64,000 nucleotides of DNA from Mesorhizobium sp. RMAD-H1 (GTDB taxonomy: Bacteria > Pseudomonadota > Alphaproteobacteria > Rhizobiales > Rhizobiaceae). The notes beneath the pieces were generated by a model, which saw only the letters and a list, made by a program, of their open reading frames with translations, was not told the DNA's origin and ran no database searches. Both the position numbers and the translations under genes were made by a program. Location of the stretch: NCBI RefSeq assembly GCF_014191375.1, contig NZ_JACHWN010000013.1:1-64000 (forward strand), given 5' to 3'. Position 1 is the first letter of the stretch; each line of letters opens with the position of its first letter. Positions 55,199-64,000 of the stretch are shown here, piece by piece.

Positions 55199-56437
55199 AT
55201 GTTCGATAAAAGCAAATCCGGCAATCGCCTGCCCGTTACGGTCCTCTCCGGATTTCTCGGCGCAGGCAAAACCACGCTCCTCAATCATGTCCTCAACAAC
55301 CGGGAAGGCCGGCGGGTTGCGGTCATTGTCAACGATATGAGCGAGGTCAATATCGACGCCGCGCTCATACGCGAAGGCGGGGCCAATCTGTCGCGGACCG
55401 AAGAGCAGCTTGTCGAAATGACCAATGGATGCATCTGCTGTACATTGCGCGACGATCTCCTCACCGAGGTCCGCAGGCTTTCCAGCGAAGGCAGGTTCGA
55501 TTATCTGCTGATCGAGGGAACCGGCATCGCCGAGCCCTTGCCTGTGGCCGCCACCTTCGAATTCCGCGACGAGAATGGCGAGAGCCTTTCCGATATCGCG
55601 CGGCTGGATACCATGGTCACCGTGGTGGATGCCGCCAATCTGCTCAGGGATTATTCCTCCTCGGACTTTCTGCGCGACCGTGGGGAAACCGCCGGCGACG
55701 GCGACCACCGTGCCCTTGTCGATCTCCTGGTCGAGCAGATCGAGTTCGCCGATGTGATCGTGCTCAACAAGATCTCCGAGACGCCGGCGCATGATCTCGA
55801 TCTGGCGCGCAAGATCGTGAAATCGCTCAACCCGGATGCGGAACTGATCGAAACCGATTTCGCCAGGGTGCCGCTCGACAAGGTGCTCGACACGCACCGC
55901 TTCGCTTTCGAAAAGGCCGAGCAGCATCCGCTCTGGTTCAAGGAGCTCAACGGGTTCAAGGATCACGTGCCGGAAACGGAGGAATATGGTGTCCGCTCCT
56001 TCGTATACCGGGAGCGTCGCCCCTTCGATCCGGCGAAGCTGAAAGCGTTCGTCAACAAATCATGGCCCGGCGTCGTAAGGAGCAAGGGATTCTTCTGGCT
56101 GGCCACCCGCCCGCATCATGTCGGCGAGATCAGCCAGGCCGGTGCGCTTGTCAGAACAGGCAAGCGCGGGCTGTGGTGGGCGTCGGTTCCCAGGTCCCGC
56201 TGGCCTGATCATCCCGAATGGAAGGCGGCGATGGCGCCTTACCTCGATCCGGCTTGGGGCGATCGCCGGCAGGAGATCGTCTTCATCGGCTGCGATCCCA
56301 TGGACGAAAGCCGGATCCGTGCCGAGCTCGATGCGTGCCTGGTGCCCGAAACCGGCTTTGAGCCCGCCAAATGGCAAGATCTTACCGATCCCTTCCCCAG
56401 CTGGGAGCTGCATTCAGCGGGTGCGTCGTCTGGATGA
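55199..56437 (+). CDS. zigA: Zinc-associated COG0523 GTPase (ZigA type)
   Basis: 412 residues. G1 loop [16 protein letters not shown] (residues about 17-32), the metal-site C-x-C-C in [13 protein letters not shown], nucleotide base motif VLNKIS, and a C-terminal CobW domain with [17 protein letters not shown]0523 GTPases of this subgroup deliver zinc to apo-enzymes during starvation. The upstream Zur-type box supports that role over a cobalamin role, and no cobalamin genes are nearby. A GAGAAGA site precedes ATG 55199. Confidence 0.9.
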   Translation: MFDKSKSGNRLPVTVLSGFLGAGKTTLLNHVLNNREGRRVAVIVNDMSEVNIDAALIREGGANLSRTEEQLVEMTNGCICCTLRDDLLTEVRRLSSEGRFDYLLIEGTGIAEPLPVAATFEFRDENGESLSDIARLDTMVTVVDAANLLRDYSSSDFLRDRGETAGDGDHRALVDLLVEQIEFADVIVLNKISETPAHDLDLARKIVKSLNPDAELIETDFARVPLDKVLDTHRFAFEKAEQHPLWFKELNGFKDHVPETEEYGVRSFVYRERRPFDPAKLKAFVNKSWPGVVRSKGFFWLATRPHHVGEISQAGALVRTGKRGLWWASVPRSRWPDHPEWKAAMAPYLDPAWGDRRQEIVFIGCDPMDESRIRAELDACLVPETGFEPAKWQDLTDPFPSWELHSAGASSG

Positions 56438-56621
56438 CGGCCGGCGCTGGGCCTGCCCAATCATTCGCCCCGGCATCCGCTTGGCAGGCTCCTCTGAGAG
56501 AGCCGGATCGCGCTTGCACCGTGAGCGTGGAATAACCCGTCGCCGCGCTCGTCCATCAAGTGGTCATAGTGGGGGGCTTTAATCGCTCTTCGATTCGGCA
56601 GCACGTAGAACGAGGTTTGCA

Positions 56622-57632
56622 ATGATGCTCCGCATTTCCGTCCTGGCGCTCGCGATGGCCCTGTCGCTCGCCGCGGCGAAAGCCGATCAGCCCAGCTATG
56701 GCCCGCAGCTGGAGGGCTTCGCCTATCCGCATCCGGTCCAGCGTTTCGCTCTCACTTCGCAGGGCAAGGATCTCTCCATGGCCTTCATGGATATCGCGCC
56801 GAAAGGGCAGGCGAACGGCAGGACGGCGGTCCTCCTGCACGGGAAGAATTTCTGCGGTGCGACCTGGGAGAAGACGATCGACGAGCTGAGCGAGGCCGGC
56901 TACCGCGTGATCGCGCCTGACCAGATCGGCTTCTGCGCATCGACCAAGCCCGAAGGCTATCAGTTCAGCTTCAACCAGCTTGCGGCCAATACCCATGCGC
57001 TTCTCGTCTCGCTCGGCATCGAGCGAGCCACCGTCATCGGCCATTCCATGGGTGGCATGCTGGGCGCGCGCTATGCTCTCGCCTATCCGCAGGCGGTCGA
57101 GCAGCTTGTCCTCGTCAATCCCATCGGGTTGGAGGACTGGCAGGCGGAGGGCGTGCCTTACGCGACCATCGACCAGCTCTATGCGGGCGAGCTGAAGACC
57201 AGCTTCGACAGCATCAAGGCCTACCAGCAGCGCTTTTATTACAACGGCCGATGGAAGCCGGAATATGACCGCTGGGTATCGATGCTCGCCGGCATGTATG
57301 CCGGACCCGGCAAGGCGATCGTGGCGCTCAACCAGGCGCAGACGTCGGACATGGTCTTTACCCAGCCGGTCGTGCACGAATTCGGCCGCATCCAGGCGCC
57401 CACCCTTCTGCTGATCGGCGACAAGGATCGCACAGCGCCCGGCGCCAACCGCGCACCGAAGGAGATCGCCGAACGGCTCGGCAATTATCCCGAGCTCGGC
57501 CGACGCGCCGCGCAAGCCATTCCCAACGCCACGCTCGTGGCGTTTCCCGAACTCGGGCACTCTCCGCAGGTGGAGGCGCCGGGCGAGTTTCATCAGGCCC
57601 TGCTCAAGGGCCTCTCCGGGCTGGGTCACTGA
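56622..57632 (+). CDS. Secreted alpha/beta hydrolase
   Basis: 336 residues with a signal peptide (about 1-22, ending ...AAAKA). Oxyanion region VLLHGKNFCGATW, nucleophile elbow GHSMGGMLG, the acid in LLIGDKDRTAPG, and the histidine in PELGHSPQVEAP are all present, so it should be active in the periplasm. The substrate is unknown. It is a single gene, ended by a hairpin terminator at 57712. Confidence 0.9.
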   Translation: MMLRISVLALAMALSLAAAKADQPSYGPQLEGFAYPHPVQRFALTSQGKDLSMAFMDIAPKGQANGRTAVLLHGKNFCGATWEKTIDELSEAGYRVIAPDQIGFCASTKPEGYQFSFNQLAANTHALLVSLGIERATVIGHSMGGMLGARYALAYPQAVEQLVLVNPIGLEDWQAEGVPYATIDQLYAGELKTSFDSIKAYQQRFYYNGRWKPEYDRWVSMLAGMYAGPGKAIVALNQAQTSDMVFTQPVVHEFGRIQAPTLLLIGDKDRTAPGANRAPKEIAERLGNYPELGRRAAQAIPNATLVAFPELGHSPQVEAPGEFHQALLKGLSGLGH

Positions 57633-57711
57633 GCTGCACACCTTGGGGTTCCTGCGCGGGGGGGCGCTCAGGCCGTGCCTCGCAAGTGTCGGGTTGCTTC
57701 AGGGCATCCAC

Positions 57712-57734
57712 CGCCTGTATAAGACAGGCGTTTT
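57712..57734 (+). terminator. Rho-independent terminator after the hydrolase
   Basis: CGCCTGT-ATAAG-ACAGGCG followed by TTTTGT, 80 bases after the hydrolase stop. Confidence 0.85.
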
Positions 57735-57793
57735 GTCATCGCTCGCCTGTCTTTAACGCGTGATGCTGCACCGATATTTCAGGACCTATTTTT

Positions 57794-59275
57794 TTGACGA
57801 AGCCCCTTTCCCACCTGGCGATACTCACGGCCGTTCTGTTCTCGACGACTGCATGCATGGCCGTTGGTCCCGATTATCAGAAACCTGTGGTGCTGGCGCC
57901 GTCCAAATGGAATAGCAAAGCCAGTACGCAGGCTCCGCGTCTTGGTGACTGGTGGAAGAACCTTCACGATCCCGTACTCGATCAACTGGTCGCGGATGGC
58001 ATTGCTGCAAGTCCCGATGTCGCGACGGCGAAGGCAAAGGTGCGGCAGGCGAGGGCCAATTATGCTTCCGCAGGCGGTGTTCTCTATCCTTCGCTGGACG
58101 GCAGTGGAAGCTACACGCGCTCCGATAACGGTTCCACGGGTGCATCGAGCCAGTCGAGCCTTGGTTTCAAGACCCAGTGGGAGCTCGATTTGTTCGGGGC
58201 CAATCATCGAGGCGTTGAAGCCGCCTATTACAATATGGAGGCGGCGGATGAACAGCTTCGTGGGGCGCTCGTCACGCTGATCGGCGATATCGCAACCAAT
58301 TATGCGCAGTTGCGCGGTGTGCAGGCAAACATCGCCATTGCACAGCGCAACGCGGCATCGCAGCGCCAGACGGTTGCGTTGACGCGCAACCAGCTTCAGG
58401 CCGGACATATATCGCAGGTGGATCTTCTCAGTGCTGAAACGCAGGCGGCGTCAACGGAAGCACAGATACCCGGCCTGCGGATCAGCTATGCGACCTATCT
58501 CAACAATCTTTCCGTTCTGACGGGCCGCTCCTCGTCCGCGCTTGCGGCCGTGCTCGACAAAACCCGCCCCATTCCCTCCGTTCCGCGCAAGGTTTCAGCC
58601 GGATTGCCTGCCGATTTGCTCCTGAGCAGGCCGGATATTCGCGCGGCCGAACGTGAATATGCGAGCTCGACAGCCAGCATCGGACAGAAACAGGCAGCCC
58701 TTTATCCCGGGATTTCGTTGAGCGGCGACATCAATACGGGCGGCGCGAAGATCGGCGATCTGGCCAGGCTGTCCACGATCGGGTGGAGTTTCGGGCCGAG
58801 CCTCAGCGTGCCGATTTTCAACGGCGGCAAGCTGAACGCCGATGTCGAAGCAGCCAGAGCGGCCCGCGACCAGTCGTTCATCGCCTACCGCAAGGCGATC
58901 CTGACGGCGCTGAGCGAGGTCGAGAATGCAAGCGTATCGCTCAACCAGAATCGCTTGCGTGTCGCCCAACAGCAGCGGATCGTGAGCAACAGCCGCAAAA
59001 TCAATGAACTGACCCTCGATCAATACAGGGCCGGCACGAAGAGTTTTATCGATGTGCTGACCGCGCAGAGAGACCTCCTGAACGCGGAGACCGGTCTTGC
59101 CCAGGCCAGAACGGACCTCGTCCTCGGCTATGTCGCCCTGCAGAAGGCGCTGGGGGGCGGCTGGAACGGCCGCATCGACGTCAGCAAACCGGAAATCGTC
59201 GACGGCCCAACCGGACCGCATTTCGTCAGACCAGCCATACCGGCCTCGCCGGCAACAGATACGAGGCCATCATGA
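57794..59275 (+). CDS. Outer-membrane efflux lipoprotein (NodT/OprM family)
   Basis: 493 residues. A lipoprotein signal ends at STTAC, so it is anchored to the outer membrane. VGPDYQKP is the standard mature start. Two TolC-type repeats follow, with LFGANHRGVEAAYY and SLSVPIFNGGKLNADVEAARA. It forms the exit channel for the MacA-MacB pump encoded next and overlaps macA by four bases. The only fitting start is TTG at 57794, which would reduce expression; the ribosome site is weak. Confidence 0.92.
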   Translation: MTKPLSHLAILTAVLFSTTACMAVGPDYQKPVVLAPSKWNSKASTQAPRLGDWWKNLHDPVLDQLVADGIAASPDVATAKAKVRQARANYASAGGVLYPSLDGSGSYTRSDNGSTGASSQSSLGFKTQWELDLFGANHRGVEAAYYNMEAADEQLRGALVTLIGDIATNYAQLRGVQANIAIAQRNAASQRQTVALTRNQLQAGHISQVDLLSAETQAASTEAQIPGLRISYATYLNNLSVLTGRSSSALAAVLDKTRPIPSVPRKVSAGLPADLLLSRPDIRAAEREYASSTASIGQKQAALYPGISLSGDINTGGAKIGDLARLSTIGWSFGPSLSVPIFNGGKLNADVEAARAARDQSFIAYRKAILTALSEVENASVSLNQNRLRVAQQQRIVSNSRKINELTLDQYRAGTKSFIDVLTAQRDLLNAETGLAQARTDLVLGYVALQKALGGGWNGRIDVSKPEIVDGPTGPHFVRPAIPASPATDTRPS

Positions 59276-60465
59276 AATCCAGGGCAAAGCGACGTTTCCG
59301 CTGGCGCCTTTGGCTTGCCCTTCTGGCGGCGTTGCTGATCGGAGCCTATTTCGCTGCCCGTCACTGGTCGCAAGGCGAACCGCTCCCGAGCACGACGACT
59401 GTCCGGCGCGGCGACATAGAAAGTTCGGTGCTGGCAACAGGAACGCTGCGACCGAAAAGGCTTGTGGCCATCGGCGCGCAGGCGACAGGCCGGATTCTGT
59501 CTCTCAAGGTGAGACCCGGACAGAAGGTCAAGGCGGGTGACGTCGTGGCGCTCATCGATTCGTCCAATCAGCAAAATGAGCTCAACAAGGCGCAGGCGAC
59601 CTTGCGGCAAAACGAGGCCATTCGCGATGAGAATATCGCAAATCTGGAACTGGCACGGCAGGACCTTGCGCGCAATCAGATGATGATCGGCAAGAATGCA
59701 GTCGCCAGATCCGAATATGACAAGGCCGTCGCCACGCTGAAATCGAGAGAGGCGCAGCTTGCCAACAGCGAAGCAGCCATCGCTGCCTCCAGGGTCGATG
59801 TGCAGATTGCCGAAACCAACCTCGCTTATACCCGCATTACCGCTCCCATCGATGGAACCATCCTGGCCACGGTGGTTCAGGAAGGCCAGACCGTCAACGC
59901 GCAACAAAGCGCGCCGACGATCGCAATTCTGGGGCAACTGGACGAGATGACCGTCGAAGCGGATATTTCCGAAGCGGATATCACCCAGGTGCATGAAGGT
60001 TTGCCGCTCTACTTCACCATTTCGGGCCAGAATTCAAAGCGCTACGAAGGGAAGCTCGAACGGATCGAGCCGGCGCCGGATTCCATCGTCAATGACAAGA
60101 GCTTCAGTTCAAGCAGCAGCGCTCCTTCATCGAGCGGAACGACCCCGTCGGCTATTTACTACAAGGGAATATTCAGTGTTCCAAACCCGGACGGGTTGCT
60201 CAGGACCTATATGACGACCGAGGTTCATATCGTTCTCGCCAAGGCCACGAACGTGATTCTGGCTCCCGTATCCGCACTGCAGGCATCGGCTCCAACCGAT
60301 AAGGCGACCGTTCGCGTCGTCACGGGCAACGGCGCCATGGAGGAACGGACGGTCGAGACCGGCATTACCGACAAGATCAATATCGAAATCCGTTCGGGCT
60401 TGAAGGAGGGCGACAGGATTGTAACCGACAATCAAACGCCCACTCCAGCCGCCGCCGGTATGTGA
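59272..60465 (+). CDS. macA: MacA-type periplasmic adaptor
   Basis: 397 residues with one N-terminal membrane anchor (LWLALLAALLIGAYFA). RRGDIESSVLATGTLRP, GRILSLKVRPGQKVKAGDVVALID and a long helical hairpin are the HlyD/MacA pattern. There is a serine-rich insertion around residues 274-286. It connects MacB to the outer-membrane channel. It overlaps the channel gene by ATGA and ends one base before macB. Confidence 0.93.
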   Translation: MKSRAKRRFRWRLWLALLAALLIGAYFAARHWSQGEPLPSTTTVRRGDIESSVLATGTLRPKRLVAIGAQATGRILSLKVRPGQKVKAGDVVALIDSSNQQNELNKAQATLRQNEAIRDENIANLELARQDLARNQMMIGKNAVARSEYDKAVATLKSREAQLANSEAAIAASRVDVQIAETNLAYTRITAPIDGTILATVVQEGQTVNAQQSAPTIAILGQLDEMTVEADISEADITQVHEGLPLYFTISGQNSKRYEGKLERIEPAPDSIVNDKSFSSSSSAPSSSGTTPSAIYYKGIFSVPNPDGLLRTYMTTEVHIVLAKATNVILAPVSALQASAPTDKATVRVVTGNGAMEERTVETGITDKINIEIRSGLKEGDRIVTDNQTPTPAAAGM

Positions 60466-60466
60466 C

Positions 60467-62431
60467 ATGAGCGAAGCTCCTCTGATCGCGCTCAAAGGCG
60501 TCACCCGGCGATATCCGTCGGGGGACGACTTCACGACGGTTCTTCATCATGTCGATCTCACCATCCAACGCGGGGAGATGGTGGCCATCATCGGCGCTTC
60601 CGGCTCGGGCAAATCCACGCTGATGAATATCCTGGGATGTCTCGACCGGCCTTCCGAGGGGGAATATCTGATCTCGGGACGCTCGACCTCGGAGCTCGAG
60701 GCAGACGAGCTGGCGCAATTGCGGCGCGAGCACTTCGGCTTCATTTTCCAGCGCTACCATCTGCTGAACGAATTGGATGCGGTGGGCAATGTCGAAATCC
60801 CCGCCATCTATGCCGGGCAACGCCGTGATGCGCGGCGCGAAAAGGCCGAGGCCATCTTGCAGCGTCTGGGCATGGGCGAGCGCATGCATCACCGGCCGAG
60901 CCAGCTTTCTGGCGGTCAGCAGCAGCGTGTCTCAATTGCCCGCGCGCTGATCAACGATGCCGATGTCATTCTCGCCGACGAGCCGACCGGAGCGCTGGAC
61001 AGCCACAGCGGCGAAGAAGTTCTCAGCATTCTTCAGGAGCTGAACGGCGAGGGGCGTACGATCATCATCGTCACGCATGATCGCAATGTTGCGGCGCGTG
61101 CCCAGCGCATCATCGAGATCAAAGACGGTGAGATCATTGCCGACAGGCGAAACGATGCTGTCCACAGCGATGGCGCAAGCAATGACGACGTGTATAGGAA
61201 ATTGGAAAGGCCGAAACCGTTCAGCGGGATGCGTGACCGCTTCAACGAAGCCTTTGCGATGGCCTTGCGCTCCATGAACGCACATCGCATGCGGACATTC
61301 CTGACGATGCTGGGCATCATCATCGGCACGGCGTCGGTGGTCTGCGTGGTGGCTCTCGGTCAGGGTTCCCAGAAGCAAATTCTCGACCAGATCAGCGACC
61401 TCGGCACCAATACGCTCTATATCAGTCCCGGTCGGGGATTCGGCGATCTGAAAGCGGCGCAGATCACAACACTGACGGTGGCAGACGCGGTCGAGCTTGC
61501 CAAATTACCTTATGTGATGGCCGCCACGCCTTCAAATTCAACCACATCGACGGTGCGGGTGGGGGACAAGGAAGTCAGCGTGATGGTAAGCGGCGTGGGC
61601 TACCAATATTTTGCCACGCGCAACAGCAAGCTTCTGGAGGGGCGCTTCTTCGACAGGCAGAGTGTCGACGATATGGCGCAGGAGGCGGTCATTGACGAGA
61701 ATGCGAAAAAGACCCTCTTTCCCCATGAACGTGGTTCGGTCATCGGCAAGATCCTGCTCCTGAAAGACGCGCCGGTGCGCGTCGTCGGTGTCGTCAAGGC
61801 AGAGGAAGCAGGAATGGGCGGGGCGCAAAACCTCGAAGTGTTCCTGCCATATACGACCGTGCAGACACGCATGACTGGATCCCGCACGCTGCAATCCATC
61901 GTGGTGCGCGTCAACGATACGATGGATCCGGCCGAGGCCGAGAAGATGGTGACGGCCTTCCTGACGAAGCGTCATGGCGATCAGGATTTCTTCATCTTCA
62001 ATACCGACAGCCTGCAGAAAACCATCCAGGCGACGACGGCGACCCTTGCCCTGCTTATTGCCTGCATCGCCGGCATATCGCTGTTCGTCGGCGGCATCGG
62101 CGTGATGAACATCATGCTCGTCGCGGTCTCCGAGCGAATTAACGAGATCGGCGTGCGCATGGCCATCGGTGCGCGTCAGAGCGATATCCTGCAACAATTC
62201 CTCATTGAAGCCGTGCTGGTCTGCCTGATCGGCGGCGTGCTCGGTGTCCTGATCGCCGCGGGGTTCGGGGTATTGTTTGCCCAGTTCAGCACCATGTTCC
62301 AGCTCATCTACTCGCCGGCCTCAATGATCGTGGCGCTGGTGTGTTCGAGCCTGATCGGCATAGGCTTCGGCTTCATCCCCGCCCGCAATGCATCAAAACT
62401 CGATCCTGTCGTGGCGCTGGCACGCGACTAG
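60467..62431 (+). CDS. macB: MacB-type ABC exporter
   Basis: 654 residues. N-terminal ATPase: Walker A GASGSGKST, signature [15 protein letters not shown], Walker B VILADEPTGALD. The first membrane helix near 285 is followed by a large periplasmic domain and three C-terminal helices (VGGIGVMNIMLVAVSERINEIGVRMAIGA is the FtsX-like hinge). With MacA and the channel it exports macrolides, peptides or siderophores from the periplasm. No regulator adjoins the operon. Confidence 0.95.
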   Translation: MSEAPLIALKGVTRRYPSGDDFTTVLHHVDLTIQRGEMVAIIGASGSGKSTLMNILGCLDRPSEGEYLISGRSTSELEADELAQLRREHFGFIFQRYHLLNELDAVGNVEIPAIYAGQRRDARREKAEAILQRLGMGERMHHRPSQLSGGQQQRVSIARALINDADVILADEPTGALDSHSGEEVLSILQELNGEGRTIIIVTHDRNVAARAQRIIEIKDGEIIADRRNDAVHSDGASNDDVYRKLERPKPFSGMRDRFNEAFAMALRSMNAHRMRTFLTMLGIIIGTASVVCVVALGQGSQKQILDQISDLGTNTLYISPGRGFGDLKAAQITTLTVADAVELAKLPYVMAATPSNSTTSTVRVGDKEVSVMVSGVGYQYFATRNSKLLEGRFFDRQSVDDMAQEAVIDENAKKTLFPHERGSVIGKILLLKDAPVRVVGVVKAEEAGMGGAQNLEVFLPYTTVQTRMTGSRTLQSIVVRVNDTMDPAEAEKMVTAFLTKRHGDQDFFIFNTDSLQKTIQATTATLALLIACIAGISLFVGGIGVMNIMLVAVSERINEIGVRMAIGARQSDILQQFLIEAVLVCLIGGVLGVLIAAGFGVLFAQFSTMFQLIYSPASMIVALVCSSLIGIGFGFIPARNASKLDPVVALARD

Positions 62432-62456
62432 ACTGCCTTTCAGCCAGAGGCCCTCC

Positions 62457-62948
62457 TTATCCGTTTCCGGTAATCTCGATCAATCGCGGCTCGATACCGA
62501 GGCCGGTGCGGTCGGCCACCTCGCGCAGGGCGAAGGACGAATTGATCTTGGCCACATGCGGCATGGCGGACAGCCAGAATTTGTGGATGCGCTCGTAATC
62601 CTCGAGGTCTCTGGCAGCAACGCGCAGGAGATAGTCATATTCGCCCGACATGAGATAGCAGACGAGGACATTGGGGCAGCGCCGTACCGCCGTTTCGAAT
62701 TCGCGCAATTGCTTGTCCGCCTGGCCGGAGAGCGAGACATTGACGATGACGGTTACCGGATGGCCGAGCATCTTGTTCGACAATCGCGCATGGTAGCCGC
62801 GAATGACGCCGGTCTTCTCCAGGATATCGAGCCGGCGCGAACAGGCCGATTGCGAGAGGCCGACCTTTTCCGCCAGGGTCGCATTGGACATGCGGCCATC
62901 CTTCTGCAGATTTTCCAGAATGGCGATATCGATCCTATCCAGCGACAT
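62457..62948 (-). CDS. Lrp/AsnC-family regulator
   Basis: 163 residues. The HTH is at about 5-60 (LDRIDIAILENLQKDGRMSNATLAEKVGLSQSACSRRLDIL), and the RAM ligand domain follows (GHPVTVIVNVSL, YLMSGEYDYLLRV). It is divergent from the alanine dehydrogenase gene and probably activates it in response to alanine, like the AldR/Lrp regulators of other bacteria. Confidence 0.92.
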   Translation of the reverse strand: MSLDRIDIAILENLQKDGRMSNATLAEKVGLSQSACSRRLDILEKTGVIRGYHARLSNKMLGHPVTVIVNVSLSGQADKQLREFETAVRRCPNVLVCYLMSGEYDYLLRVAARDLEDYERIHKFWLSAMPHVAKINSSFALREVADRTGLGIEPRLIEITGNG

Positions 62949-62974
62949 TATTGAAAGATTCCCCGATTATTCTC

Positions 62975-62990
62975 TTCTTTTGCGCAAGAA
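62975..62990. promoter_or_regulatory. Likely Lrp-type site in the divergent gap
   Basis: TTCTTTTGCGCAAGAA contains the palindrome TTGCGCAA (62980-62987) with TTC/GAA outer arms. It lies between the Lrp gene and ald and is the best candidate binding site. Confidence 0.5.
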
Positions 62991-63095
62991 TACGCGGAAA
63001 ATACCTGCCGGTCGAGGAGTTTTGGCAAGGACATGCGAATTCATCTGTGGTGTCATGTCGCCCTTGATCCAACCCACAGACGAGGAGGAGGCAAT

Positions 63096-64000
63096 ATGCG
63101 TGTCGGCTGCCCCAAAGAAATCAAAAACCATGAATATCGCGTCGGTCTCACTCCGGGGGCCGTACGCGAATATGTGGCTCATGGCCACGAGGTCATCATC
63201 CAGTCCGGAGCTGGCACAGGAATTGGCGCTGACGACGGAGCCTATCAGGCCGCGGGCGCAAAGGTGGTCAAGACCGCCGAGGACGTTTTTCAGCAGTCCG
63301 ACATGATCGTGAAGGTCAAGGAGCCGCAGCCGTCTGAATGGGCGCAGCTGCGTGAAGGACAGCTTCTCTACACTTATCTGCATCTTGCGCCGGACCCCGA
63401 ACAGACCAAGGGGCTGCTCGCCTCGGGCGTTACGGCCATTGCTTATGAAACCGTGACCGACGACCGCGGCGGCCTGCCGTTGCTGGCGCCGATGTCCGAA
63501 GTTGCGGGACGGCTTGCGATACAGGCCGGCGCCACGGCCTTGCAGAAGGCCAATGGCGGCCGCGGCGTACTGCTCGGCGGCGTGCCTGGCGTTCTGCCGG
63601 GCAAGGTCACCATCATCGGCGGTGGCGTCGTCGGCATCAACGCGGCGATGATGGCCACGGGGCTGGGCGCGGATGTGACCATTCTCGACCGCTCCATCCC
63701 GCGGCTGCGCCAGCTCGATGATCTCTTCCGGGGGCGGGTACATACCCGTTATTCCACCATCGAGGCGCTGGAAGAGGAAGTCTACTCAGCCGATGTGGTG
63801 ATCGGTGCGGTGCTGATCCCGGGCGCCGCGGCGCCGAAGCTCGTGACTCGCGAAATGCTCTCGGGCATGAAGAAGGGCGCGGTGATCGTCGACGTCGCCA
63901 TCGACCAGGGCGGATGCTTTGAAACATCCCATGCCACGACCCACTCCGAGCCGACCTATGAGGTCGACGGCATCATTCATTACTGCGTGGCCAATATGCC
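63096..64000 (+). CDS. ald: Alanine dehydrogenase (partial, cut by window end)
   Basis: 301 residues are present out of about 370. It interconverts L-alanine and pyruvate with [26 protein letters not shown] is the family start. The active-site lysine is in [11 protein letters not shown] and histidine in [10 protein letters not shown]. The NAD fold is [40 protein letters not shown] site precedes ATG 63096. It is controlled by the divergent Lrp gene. Confidence 0.95.
   Translation, partial: MRVGCPKEIKNHEYRVGLTPGAVREYVAHGHEVIIQSGAGTGIGADDGAYQAAGAKVVKTAEDVFQQSDMIVKVKEPQPSEWAQLREGQLLYTYLHLAPDPEQTKGLLASGVTAIAYETVTDDRGGLPLLAPMSEVAGRLAIQAGATALQKANGGRGVLLGGVPGVLPGKVTIIGGGVVGINAAMMATGLGADVTILDRSIPRLRQLDDLFRGRVHTRYSTIEALEEEVYSADVVIGAVLIPGAAAPKLVTREMLSGMKKGAVIVDVAIDQGGCFETSHATTHSEPTYEVDGIIHYCVANM

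Noticed and set aside
55199-56437. CobW cobalamin-synthesis role for the GTPase
   Set aside because: No cobalamin genes adjoin it, and the Zur-type box points to zinc homeostasis.

Overview
The window is alphaproteobacterial chromosome, probably order Hyphomicrobiales (Brucellaceae or Rhizobiaceae-like). I infer this from gene style (UgpC-type ABC transporters, tripartite tricarboxylate transporter, ZigA with a Zur-type box, Lrp/ald pair), moderately high GC in most genes, and Ti-type TraA/TraC/TraD homologues. The genus is not determined.

Region 1 (19-22245) looks like one integrated mobile element. It starts at an initiator tRNA gene whose last 13 bases (83-95) recur in the same orientation at 22233-22245, at the 3' end of a large serine recombinase gene. 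Inside are a broken DUF6499/DUF2285 gene, a cargo operon (DUF6644, two DUF6152 proteins, an alpha/beta hydrolase) with a divergent LysR gene, a mobilisation module (TraC, TraD, TraA around a Q-type oriT) without any type IV secretion genes, a decayed IS110-family transposase, a lower-GC metabolic cluster (FAD oxidoreductase, SAM methyltransferase, threonine-aldolase-like PLP enzyme, O-methyltransferase), a nucleotidyltransferase-HEPN protein with a Tat-type partner, an XRE regulator with three operators, an AlpA regulator, a HigBA toxin-antitoxin pair and the recombinase. Just right of the second repeat lies the 3' end of a second serine recombinase pointing at the same core, a sign of tandem integration at this tRNA.

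Region 2 (22.9-32.7 kb) reads as an acid-stress island: ArcD-type antiporter, arginine deiminase, HdeD, RND adaptor, RND pump, a second HdeD, and a second ArcD-type gene broken by one frameshift. No arcB or arcC is present. Region 3 (32.9-40.6 kb) is a sulfate-ester module: formylglycine-generating enzyme and sulfatase, divergent from a TctCBA transporter, a GntR/FadR regulator and a second sulfatase. An isolated proline/threonine-linker protein follows.

Region 4 (42.1-49.1 kb) is an arabinose-oligosaccharide module: an ArsR-type regulator with an unusual C-terminal domain, a GH51 arabinofuranosidase and a complete CUT1 ABC importer. Region 5 (49.1-54.5 kb, minus strand) is a polar amino-acid-type ABC importer with a 2-hydroxyacid dehydrogenase and a small monooxygenase-fold protein, under a LacI regulator with a palindromic site. 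Region 6 (54.8-64.0 kb) holds a zinc-starvation GTPase (ZigA type) behind a Zur-like box, a secreted alpha/beta hydrolase, an OMF-MacA-MacB efflux operon, and a divergent Lrp/alanine dehydrogenase pair cut by the window end.
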